A stretch of 64,000 nt of DNA, taken from assembly GCA_025462885.1 (NCBI GenBank), contig JAOAPN010000003.1:62001-126000 (forward strand), in the 5' to 3' direction. The position numbers were made by a program, and so were the translations under genes. Origin of the DNA: Acidobacteriaceae bacterium (GTDB lineage: Bacteria > Acidobacteriota > Terriglobia > Terriglobales > Acidobacteriaceae). Positions 10,723 through 19,329 of this stretch are shown here, in pieces (positions within the stretch are counted from its first letter, which is position 1; each line of letters opens with the position of its first letter). Under the pieces are notes generated by a model. It saw only the letters and a list, made by a program, of their open reading frames with translations. It did not search any database and was not told the origin of the DNA.

Positions 10723-11478
10723 CTACCTGTTCAACTGGCTCTCCAACTGCACAGGATACGTAGAATAACGAACTCCATCGGCTCCAGTAGTCCCCATATC
10801 GGCAGGCCGGACGCCGATGCCGAAGGTCAAGCTATCTCCCACACATAACACGGTCGTGCCGGAAGGCAGATCGCCCGGCAAGGAGCGGCGCACGGCGGAA
10901 GCCAGAAGGCCATAGGCCGTCGCAGTCAGGTGTACTCCATCCGTGCTGAGATGTTCATCGGCTCCTCCGGCCTGCTCCAGAACGCGATTGAAATCCACCA
11001 CCGCAGTCCCTCGTTCATGCGCAAGTAAAGTGAGAACTTCGTTCAACGCATCGATCCGGCGGTTCGGGGATCGATCGCCATAACTACCAGGCGGATGACG
11101 TTTGAGGACACGCACTTCATCGACATGGTGGATCGTGACAAGGACTGCCGAAACCTTTGCGTCTTGAGAGATGTTGAGCATGGCGATCAGATTTTCCCGA
11201 AAGACCTCAGCAGACACGAATTTCTTTTCATTGGCCGCATCGTTCATGCCGGTATAGATCAGGACAAAGCGCGGGTGCCACTGCGCCAGCGAAGCTGCAA
11301 ACCGCGCACGAAGCTCCGTGCTGTTCTCGCCCGGAACACCCGCATTGACGACCCGTACATTGCCTGATTGCGCACCGATGCTCGTCACCCCACCCGCGAG
11401 AAGAACGCATTCGACGGCTACGAAAATCCAGATGAGCAGTCTTTCGCGTCGAAGACCCACCGTCCTCTGCACCCGCAT
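10723..11478 (-). CDS. SGNH/GDSL hydrolase with circularly permuted catalytic blocks
   Basis: Predicted exported esterase, probably removing acyl groups from a glycan. Residues 1-38 (start 11478) form a signal peptide or membrane anchor (LLIWIFVAVECVLLAGGV, then SIGA/Q). Block II (VVNAGVPGENS, residues 43-53), block III (YTGMND, Asn79) and block V (DGVHLTATAY, Asp180 and His183) come first. The block I nucleophile motif VLCVGDSLTFGIGV (Ser216) comes last, followed by the helix YPVQLESQLNR that normally joins block I to block II. Canonical SGNH enzymes run Ser, Gly, Asn, Asp-His from N to C; here Ser is C-terminal, so joining the protein's end to its beginning would restore the normal order. 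It is the last gene after TonB, GH30 and GH3. An alternative ATG at 11535 would add 19 residues; neither start has a good ribosome binding site. Confidence 0.85.
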   Translation of the reverse strand: MRVQRTVGLRRERLLIWIFVAVECVLLAGGVTSIGAQSGNVRVVNAGVPGENSTELRARFAASLAQWHPRFVLIYTGMNDAANEKKFVSAEVFRENLIAMLNISQDAKVSAVLVTIHHVDEVRVLKRHPPGSYGDRSPNRRIDALNEVLTLLAHERGTAVVDFNRVLEQAGGADEHLSTDGVHLTATAYGLLASAVRRSLPGDLPSGTTVLCVGDSLTFGIGVRPADMGTTGADGVRYSTYPVQLESQLNR

Positions 11479-11666
11479 AACTTTTGTGGCTTTGGCGTTG
11501 AACAAGCTCCCTCTCCGTTTGGACACTTCAAACATAAACTATGCCTGGTATGTGACCTCGGCGTTCACCAGTCAGATCGCGGTAGCCGCGACCTGACTGA
11601 TGAGCTGAACATGCTTACGCAAACGGCTACCCCCTCGATTCGCTCACTGCTAAGCGTGTGAACGAA

Positions 11667-13985
11667 TCAGCGTAACAGCGTGAACTGTGTGTGAGCTTCG
11701 GCCTGGACTGAGTTCCCGATCCACAGGTCGAAGCTGCCCGGTTCCGTGACCCATTCATGCTTGAGCGGACTCCAGAAAGTCAGATCGGACGACCTGAGTG
11801 TGAGTGTCACGGTCTGCTTTTCGTGTGCGTTCAGATGGATGCGGCGGAAGTTCTTGAGCTCCCTTACAGGTCTTGACGCACTCCCGGATCGCTGATGCAC
11901 GTAGAGTTGAACGACCTCGTCGCCAGGGACGTCGGTTGTGTTCTCAAGATCGACGGAGACCGGAAGCTGTCCATTCACATGGAAGGAGGTTGCATCGGCA
12001 TTGAGATTGGCGATCGTGAACTTCGAGTAGCTGAGACCGAAGCCGAAGGGATAGAGCGGCGCGCTCGATCCGTCCCAGTACCGATCGTCGGGATGGTCTG
12101 GAATCTGGGTGAGATTATCGGCGTAGTAGAGCGGGATCTGTCCGACGTTGCGCGGCCATGTGAAGGGCAGTTTGCCGCCTGGATTAGCAGCTCCGGAGAG
12201 CAGGTCCGCCACGGCGTTACCACCCTCGGTGCCGGGATACCAGACCTCGAGGATCGCTGGTACATGCTGCGCCGCCCAGCTAATGTCGAGGGGGCGTCCA
12301 TTGACCAGAATCAGAACGATGGGTTTGCCCGTTGCAACGGCTGCTTCCAGTAACGCCTGCTGCTCGCCTGGGAGGGAGAGGGAGGAGCGAGAGGCGCGTT
12401 CTCCGCTCATGCTCTGAACCTCACCCAGGACCATGACGGTAAGCTCCGAGCTTTGGACGAGCGAGATGGCGTGATCGAACTCGGTCTTGCGCTCTGCTGC
12501 GGTCTTCAGTACGGGCTTGGGGCTGGAGAATTGTGCGTCGAAGATAGACGGCTGGACGCGCTCGATCTCGACGCCGGTCGTGGAGCGAATCTCACTTGTA
12601 GAAGCAAAGCGGTTACGAATTCCTGCGAGCACGGTAACGGTATCGGAGGGATGGCCGGCGAGGCTCCACGAGCCCATGGTGTCGGCCTTCGAGTCGGCCA
12701 GCGGGCCGATGACCGCGATCGAAGTGGGGGCCTTACGGAGCGGCAGCAAATCGCCTTCGTTTCGCAGCAGAACAGCGGTCTGGGTCGCGGCTTTGCGAGT
12801 CGCTGCGCGTTGGGCGGGGGAGACCAGTTCGGTCGTCGATCGCGTGACGTCCACGTAGGGATGGCTGAAGAGCCCGAGCCGGTACTTGGCAACGAGGATA
12901 TCGCGGACCGCGTCATCGATGGTCGTCAGCTTGACCTCGTTGTGCTGAACGGCGCTGACGAGTTCATCGCGGTAGGTGTGGCTGGTCATCTCCATCTCGA
13001 CACCGGCATTGGTGGCGCGGACTGCGGCGTCATGATCGTTCGCGCTGAAGCCATGGGTGGTGAGGCTTTTGACGGACTCCCAGTCGCTGACCACCATGCC
13101 GTTGAACTTCCACTTGTCCCGCAGGACGTCACGCAGCAGGAAGCTGTTACCACTGGCGGGGACGCTGTTCAGGTCCATGTAGGCCGTCATGAGTGAGCCT
13201 GCGCCTGCATCGACCGCGGCTTTATAAGGCGGAAGGTAGACGTTCCAAAGCTGATCGTCCGAGATGTTGGCTGAATCGTAGTCGCGTCCGCCCAGCGCTG
13301 CACCATAGCCGGCGAAATGCTTGACGCAGGCGAGGATGCTGTCCGGGTTTGCCAAGTCTGTGCCCTGGAAGCCGTGAACCTGGGCCTCGGCCATGCGTGA
13401 ACCGAGATAAGGATCTTCGCCTGCGCCTTCCATGATGCGGCCCCAGCGAGGGTCACGCGCGATGTCGACCATGGGCGCGAAGGTCCAGCGAATACCGACG
13501 GAACTGGCCTCGCGCGCTGCCATGCGTTGCGCCGTCTCAGCCACGGTCGGTTCCCACGATGCGGCCATGGCAAGGGGCACCGGGTAGATGGTACGGAAGC
13601 CGTGGATGACATCGAAGCCGACGATGAGCGGGATGTGCAGACGGCTTTCATCAATCGCAACCTTCTGCAGTCGGTTTACCTCGACGGGATCAGTCAGAAA
13701 GAGCAGCGAGCCGACCTTCCCTTGCCGGATGCCGACCTCGACCCCTTTGCGGTCGTCGGTGTTCATGGCGATCTGGCTCATCTGTCCGATCTTCTCTTCA
13801 AATGTCATCTGCTTTATCAGTTGATTGGCAAACTTGATGGCAGCGGGGTCGATGACAGCGGCGCTGGGGTGCTGCGGGATGGCCGACTGTGCGAGCGATG
13901 GATCGGAGATAGTGAGCAGGATTACTGCAAGACTGCTGGCGGAGAGCAGGCCAGCGGTGAAGCGAAGGCAACGGGAGGTGGGCAC
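11667..13985 (-). CDS. glycoside hydrolase family 3 beta-glucosidase, BglX-like
   Basis: Exported beta-glucosidase acting on oligosaccharides in the periplasm. A signal peptide (residues 1-33, ending PSLAQ) is followed by the GH3 TIM-barrel (KIGQMSQIA, GFDVIHGFRTIYPVPLAMAASW), nucleophile Asp301 in GMVVSDWESV, the alpha/beta sandwich with acid/base Glu529 in SGERASRSSLSLPGEQ, and a fibronectin-III-like C-terminal domain. The motif order closely follows E. coli BglX; about 772 residues is the usual length. The start is GTG 13985, with CAGGAGA just upstream. The frame is open further upstream, but that part lies antiparallel inside the GH30 coding region in another frame and is not protein-like. 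Only 20 bp separates it from the GH30 gene, so the two are co-transcribed. Confidence 0.93.
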   Translation of the reverse strand: MPTSRCLRFTAGLLSASSLAVILLTISDPSLAQSAIPQHPSAAVIDPAAIKFANQLIKQMTFEEKIGQMSQIAMNTDDRKGVEVGIRQGKVGSLLFLTDPVEVNRLQKVAIDESRLHIPLIVGFDVIHGFRTIYPVPLAMAASWEPTVAETAQRMAAREASSVGIRWTFAPMVDIARDPRWGRIMEGAGEDPYLGSRMAEAQVHGFQGTDLANPDSILACVKHFAGYGAALGGRDYDSANISDDQLWNVYLPPYKAAVDAGAGSLMTAYMDLNSVPASGNSFLLRDVLRDKWKFNGMVVSDWESVKSLTTHGFSANDHDAAVRATNAGVEMEMTSHTYRDELVSAVQHNEVKLTTIDDAVRDILVAKYRLGLFSHPYVDVTRSTTELVSPAQRAATRKAATQTAVLLRNEGDLLPLRKAPTSIAVIGPLADSKADTMGSWSLAGHPSDTVTVLAGIRNRFASTSEIRSTTGVEIERVQPSIFDAQFSSPKPVLKTAAERKTEFDHAISLVQSSELTVMVLGEVQSMSGERASRSSLSLPGEQQALLEAAVATGKPIVLILVNGRPLDISWAAQHVPAILEVWYPGTEGGNAVADLLSGAANPGGKLPFTWPRNVGQIPLYYADNLTQIPDHPDDRYWDGSSAPLYPFGFGLSYSKFTIANLNADATSFHVNGQLPVSVDLENTTDVPGDEVVQLYVHQRSGSASRPVRELKNFRRIHLNAHEKQTVTLTLRSSDLTFWSPLKHEWVTEPGSFDLWIGNSVQAEAHTQFTLLR

Positions 13986-14005
13986 GGCGGTCTCCTGAAA
14001 GAAAG

Positions 14006-15454
14006 TTAGAGCGAGTTGGCCCAGCTGTAGGTGGCGAGTGCTCCGGGCAGGAGGGAAGCATGGAGAATGCGGCCATGAAAGCTTACATCGAAGTTCGCGG
14101 CCTCGGCTTTGTTGTTGAGCACCAGCAGAGCGATGGAGCCGTCTGTATTTTGGAATGCGACAGTTTCGAGGCTCTGTCGGCCGAAGCTGGAAGAGTCGAT
14201 GCGGGTCGCGCCAGGGCGGACAAACTGGCTGGCTTGCCCTAGTGCATAGAAGTCGCCGGTGTAGGTGACTGTGGCGGGGTTCCTGGTAAGGTCGACGGTC
14301 ACTAACCCTCGGCAGGTGCCGCAGCCTCCGGCGTGTGGGTTGTGCTCGGTATCGAGGGCGATGCCCCACAGCACGACGGCCTTCGCCCAGTTGCGGGTGG
14401 ACTCGATCAGAAGGTGAGCGGTGGTGAGCAGAGGCGATTCCTTCTGCCATGTGCCGCCGGAGCACTCGGTCATCCACACTCCCTTTTCAGGATGGCGGTC
14501 GTGGATGGCGGTCTGGGCGGCGACGTCGCCACCATAGCAATGCAGAGCCGAGCCCGCAACGAAGGGGGCGGCGGCAGGATCATCGAGAACCTCGAGCGGG
14601 TACTCGGGATGATCCCAGTTGTGATCGTAGGCGAGGACCTGGGTGTTGAGGCCTGCACGCTTAAGATCGGGTCCGAGATAGTCGCCAATTAACCGCTTCT
14701 GCTGGTTGGCCTGCATCAGAGTTCCGGGATAGTCCTTGGTCTCGTTGAGAGGTTCATTCTGGACGGTCAGATATTTGACGGGAACACCGGCGGCCTGGAA
14801 GGCCTGAACGGAGCGTACGAGGTAGGCGGAGTACGCGGGCATGGCGTCATCGCGAAGCGCGCCGCCATTCATAGTGGACTTGGATTTCGGCTTGGACATA
14901 GATTCGGATTTCATCCAAGCTGGGGGGCTCCAGGGTGTAGCCATCACTGTGATCGCAGGATTGAGTTTGAGAGCTTCGCGGGTGATCGGGAAGACGTAGC
15001 TGTCGTCATGCTTCGCCGAGAAGTGCTTCATCTCCGGATCCTGTTCGCCCTCGGGCATGTCGTCGAAGCTGTAGTGATCGCGGGAGAGATCGGTCGAGGC
15101 GATGGGCTGGCGCAGGAAGCTGAGACCGATTCCGTGCGAGGGGTCGAAGAGCCGGGTCATGACCTGCTGACGAGCGGCTGGTGTGAGGCGGTCTTGCAGC
15201 AGCCACGCCGATCCATCGGTGAGCGATGCTCCAAAACCGTCCATCACCTGCAGGCGGGATTTTTCGTTGACGGTAATAACCAGCGGCGAAGTCGGCGTGC
15301 CGCGACCGAAGCTGGCGGACGCTTGCGGTGCAAGCGTACTGCTGAGATCGGCGGTGGTGCGAACGATCTGAACGGTCTGAGCGAACGACGGCAGGGCTGT
15401 CAGCAGCAGGAGAAAGGGCATCGCGGAAGCACAGAGAGGCAGACGAGAGGTCAC
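14006..15454 (-). CDS. glycoside hydrolase family 30 enzyme (glucosylceramidase/glucanase type)
   Basis: Secreted retaining beta-glycosidase. A signal peptide (residues 1-25, LPSFA/Q) precedes a TIM barrel with QVMDGFGASLTDGSAWLL, SFLRQPIASTD and ATPWSPPAWMK. Acid/base Glu234 is in TVQNEP and nucleophile Glu330 in WMTECSGG. A C-terminal beta domain (IALLVLNNKAEAANFDVSF) completes the family layout. The pattern fits the GH30 group containing glucosylceramidases and endo-beta-1,6-glucanases better than xylanases, but the substrate cannot be settled by reading. GTG 15454 has AAGGA upstream. Its neighbours, a TonB receptor before and GH3 after, suggest that products of this enzyme are imported and trimmed to glucose. 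Confidence 0.9.
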   Translation of the reverse strand: MTSRLPLCASAMPFLLLLTALPSFAQTVQIVRTTADLSSTLAPQASASFGRGTPTSPLVITVNEKSRLQVMDGFGASLTDGSAWLLQDRLTPAARQQVMTRLFDPSHGIGLSFLRQPIASTDLSRDHYSFDDMPEGEQDPEMKHFSAKHDDSYVFPITREALKLNPAITVMATPWSPPAWMKSESMSKPKSKSTMNGGALRDDAMPAYSAYLVRSVQAFQAAGVPVKYLTVQNEPLNETKDYPGTLMQANQQKRLIGDYLGPDLKRAGLNTQVLAYDHNWDHPEYPLEVLDDPAAAPFVAGSALHCYGGDVAAQTAIHDRHPEKGVWMTECSGGTWQKESPLLTTAHLLIESTRNWAKAVVLWGIALDTEHNPHAGGCGTCRGLVTVDLTRNPATVTYTGDFYALGQASQFVRPGATRIDSSSFGRQSLETVAFQNTDGSIALLVLNNKAEAANFDVSFHGRILHASLLPGALATYSWANSL

Positions 15455-15538
15455 AGAATTCCTTGGGGCAACCGGTACTGGAAGTACAGTGCGAGAAGTA
15501 TTGGGGAGAAGACTGCGCCGGGGCCGCCATAGTTTGTC

Positions 15539-15561
15539 GGCGACCCCGGCGACCCCGGCGA
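15539..15561. repeat. short 9-bp tandem repeat between TonB receptor and GH30
   Basis: The unit GGCGACCCC occurs twice in tandem plus a partial GGCGA. It lies in the 134-bp gap between the TonB receptor and the GH30 gene on the minus strand. Such GC-rich short repeats can vary in copy number; any effect on transcription of the downstream genes is speculative. Confidence 0.6.
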
Positions 15562-15588
15562 TGCAGGCAGAACAGGTGAATCAGCGCG

Positions 15589-18500
15589 CTAGAAGTACAC
15601 CTTCGCAGCCAGCTGGATGACGCGGGGTCCGCCGGGTCCGGCCGGGTTGAAGGATGCAGTCGGCTGGCCCCAGTTCGTATCCTTCGCAATGGAGAGCGGT
15701 GTATAGCTTCCGTTCCCGTTGTAGGTAGGAAGGGTTACGTTTGCTCCGTAGTCGCGGGTTTTGATGTTCGGGTGGTTGAGGATGTTGAAGAACTCGCCGC
15801 GAAGCTGGATTGAGCGCCCTTTAGACGAGTCACCGAAGGCGAAGTTCTTGAAGATGGACGAGTCCCAGGTAACAAGACCGCCCTGGCGAAGGCTGCCGGG
15901 AGAGCCGAGGTTGGGCCGGCCAATCGTCGGGAGGAGCAGGTTGCCGCTCGCGTCCACACCGACGAACGAAGGAGGAGTCTTGCTGTACTGCGAGCCACCG
16001 GTAAGCTGGTTGGCGGGCGAGTAAAGCGAGTTGCGAACCGGTGCGCCACTTTGCATGCTGGCGAGGCCGGAGAGCTGATAGCCGTCGGTGAGATATCCCA
16101 CCCAACGCGGCCCGTTAAGCCGCTGCGCCAGCTTGGGTAGATCGTAGACGTAGTTGATTGCAGCGATATGCCGACGGTCGTAGTTGGCTACACCGTAGCT
16201 GTACTTGCGTGGATCGAAGGGATCGACGAAGGTTTCGTCAGCGCTTGAGGTGGTGAGGACCTTCGACCAGGTGTAGACACCGCCAAAGGTGAGGCCATTG
16301 GCGAAGCGGCGCTGGACCGAAGTCTGAAGCGAGTTGTAGCTGGAGGTGCCGTCGAACTTGTAGTACTCCATCTGCCCATAGCCTTTGTAAGGCGACAGGT
16401 AGTTTTGCTGGTAGGCGTTTTTGCCACTAAAGGAGTATCCGGCTGCAGCATACTCGGGTGGCAGGTTTGGCTCGACGGTGGGAACAACGCCGCCGGCATA
16501 GTTTGCCGGGTTCTGAGCGGCACGGGTGAAGGTGGTTCCATACGGAATGGTGTTGATGTCCCGGGCGGTGACCTGGTGACGGTTGACGTTGCCCACATAC
16601 GCAACATCCAGCGTTATGCCGTGACCGATATCACGCTGCACTCCAAAGCTGTAGCTGTAGGTGACGGGAATCTGTCCGCTGACGTCCGCGCCGTAGATCC
16701 CGCTGAGTACGCCGGAGTTGCTCTGAGCAGCAGTGGCTATGTCGGAGATAGTGCTGTTGGAGATGGCCGGGGTCTGAACCAGCGCAGGATTACCGAAGAC
16801 CGTGTTGAAGACCAGGTTACCCTGTGAGCGGTCGTGCGAGGTTCCAAAGCCACCACGGATGACACCCTTATGATCCCCGTAAGGGTCAAAGGAGAAACCG
16901 AAACGAGCCTCCGGCATGATGCCGTTGCTGTTCCATCCACCCTTGGGCAAGGTGCCGTTGCTTGCGAAGGTCATACCGTTGAGGCGGTTGCCGGTGTTCG
17001 GCACGATATTGCCGCCGGGAGTAATCTGAACGGCCGCTCCGGCCGAATAGGCTGAAGGCGTGAACAGGGCGATCTGGTTCTTGGCGTCATACTGCGGCGG
17101 AATGTAGACGAAGCGAACGCCGTAGTCGAGCGTGAACCGGGGGCTGAGCTGCCAGGTATCCTGCGCGTAGAACTCGAACTGGTTGTAGCGGAAGTAGCCG
17201 GTAGGGCGTGCGCTGGATTGGCTGAACGTCTGGAAGGCTCCAAGCAGGGCACTGGCGTAAGGCGAACCGCTGTTTGTGCCGGTCTGATTCAGGCAACCAG
17301 TCGCGCTGGTGGAACAGGCCGCAAAGCTGAACTGTCCGTTCGAGTTGCCGTAGCTGACCTGATCTTTACGATTGCGCTGGTAGAAGGCTCCAAACTTGAT
17401 GGTATGGCTATGGAAGCTCCAGGTCAGGTTGTCATTCGCACTGATGGTGGTGTTGGCCTGATGCCACGGAGTCGATCCAAAGTAAGTGCTTGTGCTGCTC
17501 TGGCCGTTGCCGGAGAAGCCAAGGTCGGGGATGGACGTTGTACCGCTGGTGGGGAACAGGAGCGGCAGGCTCAGGGCGTTCGCACCAACCGTAAGGTTGC
17601 CGTTGACGCCTTGGACCTTCGATGTGTAGACGCTCGGCCCGATGCTGACCTCATTGAGCAGCGTCGGAGACAGCGTGCTGATCAGGTCAACGGCCAGGTT
17701 CCAGCCCGGCTGTGAGTTCGTGCAGCCGCCAAGAATCTGGAGCGAGCCGGAGCACTGGATACCGAACGAGCCTATCGGGCCGGTCTGGGTGTCCTGGTTG
17801 CGGACATAGCGTGCAAAGACGCGCTCGTTCTGGGAGATCTGGTAGTCCACACGGCCGATGTATTCGGTGCGTGGGTGGGTTGAAGAAAGCGGATCCTGGC
17901 GGTTATAGGTGTTATTCCCCGCCACATTTGGCTGCGGGTAGAGGGCAAAGATCTTCTGAATCTGGGTGAACGCGGCTGCCTGGGCTGCGCTCAACGTTGC
18001 CGGATTGATCGTGTTGCCCGCAAACTGCTGGCTGTTATTGGGATTGTAGATCTGGAGCGGCGTGCCACTGCTATCCACACTCTGTGAGAAGTTGCCGGCG
18101 CGTTCCAGCGCGGTTGGTGTGCGGTACTGCTGAATGCCTCCGGGAACGAGCTGGCGGTAAAACTCGTTCGAGAAGAAGAAGAAGAGTTTGTCCTTCTTGA
18201 TCGGCCCGCCGATCTGGTAGCCGAAGGTGTTATAGCGGTAGAGCTGCTTGGCGGTTCCGTTATGATCGCTGACCCAGTCGTTCGCGTTCATGCCTTCGTT
18301 GCGATGGAAGAAGTGCGCGTTTCCGTGGAAATCGTTGGTGCCTCCACGGGTGGTGACGACGATGGAGCCGCCGCCGGCCTTACCGAACGCCGCCTGGTAA
18401 TTCGAGGTGAGGACCTTAACCTCGGCAATAGCATCGGTGTTGATCGTTACCTGGGTGCCGCCGTTGTTTCCCGTGTCGACGTTGGAGGCTCCGTCGACCG

Positions 18501-19173
18501 TGAAGTCGTGTTGGTTGGTGCGGCTGCCGTTGACGCTGTAGGTATCCAGGCCGCCAGTGCCTGAGGCACCAAAGGATCCGGTCCCGGAGACTCCCGGAAT
18601 GACACGGACTATATCTAGAACGTTGCGCCCGTTCAAGGCGATGTCGTTCAACTGCTTACCCGTAATCAGGTCAGAGCGTTCGCCGGAGTTTGCCTGGAGC
18701 TGGAGTTCGGCCGTATCGGCTTCGACGGTGACGGTGGTCGACTCTGCGCCGATCTTGAGAGAAAAGGCACCCGCGTTCAGATTGTCAGCCGCGCTGAGTA
18801 TGACGCCAGATTTCGTATTTGTTTCAAATCCTTTCGCCGAAACAGTCACGGTGTAGGTGGACGCCGGAAGGTTCGAGAGGGAAAAGGTGCCATTCGAGCC
18901 GGAGGTGACGGTGCGGGTCACGCCGATGGAACTCGCCACAGCGGTGACTTTAGCGCCGGGTATTAAGGCTCCGGATGTATCCTGAACAGAGCCTAAGATA
19001 CTGCCCGAGGTGACCTGTGCAATAACCGGCACAGAGGTCGCCAGGAGTAGAGCTACCAGGGCGAGATGAGTGTTATGGCCCTTCAAAGCTGACGTCTGAT
19101 GGAGACGGAGCCATGTGAAAGTCCGTCTTACAGCGTTTCTAATATTTTGGGGGGAGGAAGATACTTGAATCAA
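15589..19173 (-). CDS. TonB-dependent receptor, Oar-like
   Basis: Outer-membrane receptor of about 1194 residues, first gene of a TonB-GH30-GH3-SGNH set. The N-terminus carries a hydrophobic signal (HLALVALLLATSVPVIAQ), then a carboxypeptidase-regulatory-like domain (GSILGSVQDTSGALIPGAKV), a plug (LNDIALNGRNVLDIVRVIPGV, NQHDFTVDGASNVDTG) and a barrel ending in AAKVYF. The start is probably TTG 19173, with AGAAGAGG upstream; no ATG is available before the signal sequence. The neighbouring secreted glucosidases make a beta-glucan oligosaccharide a likely cargo. It is divergent from the winged-helix/TolB sensor at 19.3 kb, a plausible regulator. Confidence 0.9.
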   Translation of the reverse strand: MIQVSSSPQNIRNAVRRTFTWLRLHQTSALKGHNTHLALVALLLATSVPVIAQVTSGSILGSVQDTSGALIPGAKVTAVASSIGVTRTVTSGSNGTFSLSNLPASTYTVTVSAKGFETNTKSGVILSAADNLNAGAFSLKIGAESTTVTVEADTAELQLQANSGERSDLITGKQLNDIALNGRNVLDIVRVIPGVSGTGSFGASGTGGLDTYSVNGSRTNQHDFTVDGASNVDTGNNGGTQVTINTDAIAEVKVLTSNYQAAFGKAGGGSIVVTTRGGTNDFHGNAHFFHRNEGMNANDWVSDHNGTAKQLYRYNTFGYQIGGPIKKDKLFFFFSNEFYRQLVPGGIQQYRTPTALERAGNFSQSVDSSGTPLQIYNPNNSQQFAGNTINPATLSAAQAAAFTQIQKIFALYPQPNVAGNNTYNRQDPLSSTHPRTEYIGRVDYQISQNERVFARYVRNQDTQTGPIGSFGIQCSGSLQILGGCTNSQPGWNLAVDLISTLSPTLLNEVSIGPSVYTSKVQGVNGNLTVGANALSLPLLFPTSGTTSIPDLGFSGNGQSSTSTYFGSTPWHQANTTISANDNLTWSFHSHTIKFGAFYQRNRKDQVSYGNSNGQFSFAACSTSATGCLNQTGTNSGSPYASALLGAFQTFSQSSARPTGYFRYNQFEFYAQDTWQLSPRFTLDYGVRFVYIPPQYDAKNQIALFTPSAYSAGAAVQITPGGNIVPNTGNRLNGMTFASNGTLPKGGWNSNGIMPEARFGFSFDPYGDHKGVIRGGFGTSHDRSQGNLVFNTVFGNPALVQTPAISNSTISDIATAAQSNSGVLSGIYGADVSGQIPVTYSYSFGVQRDIGHGITLDVAYVGNVNRHQVTARDINTIPYGTTFTRAAQNPANYAGGVVPTVEPNLPPEYAAAGYSFSGKNAYQQNYLSPYKGYGQMEYYKFDGTSSYNSLQTSVQRRFANGLTFGGVYTWSKVLTTSSADETFVDPFDPRKYSYGVANYDRRHIAAINYVYDLPKLAQRLNGPRWVGYLTDGYQLSGLASMQSGAPVRNSLYSPANQLTGGSQYSKTPPSFVGVDASGNLLLPTIGRPNLGSPGSLRQGGLVTWDSSIFKNFAFGDSSKGRSIQLRGEFFNILNHPNIKTRDYGANVTLPTYNGNGSYTPLSIAKDTNWGQPTASFNPAGPGGPRVIQLAAKVYF

Positions 19174-19329
19174 GGGTGGCCTCTTCTATGTGCTTCATGG
19201 AACGTCCCGAACCTTATGGATCGTAGATAACACTTGTCCTGTAGCGCGCCTGAGGGTTAGATGAGGTTTTATTGAGGGCCGTAAGCCACTTAGAATCAAT
19301 GGGAATATGCAGTTCGTACTGTGGGATCA

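Noticed and set aside
13986..14477. N-terminal extension of the GH3 gene upstream of GTG 13985
   Set aside because: It overlaps the GH30 gene in another frame, is rich in Arg, His and Pro, and precedes a clear signal peptide with its own ribosome binding site.
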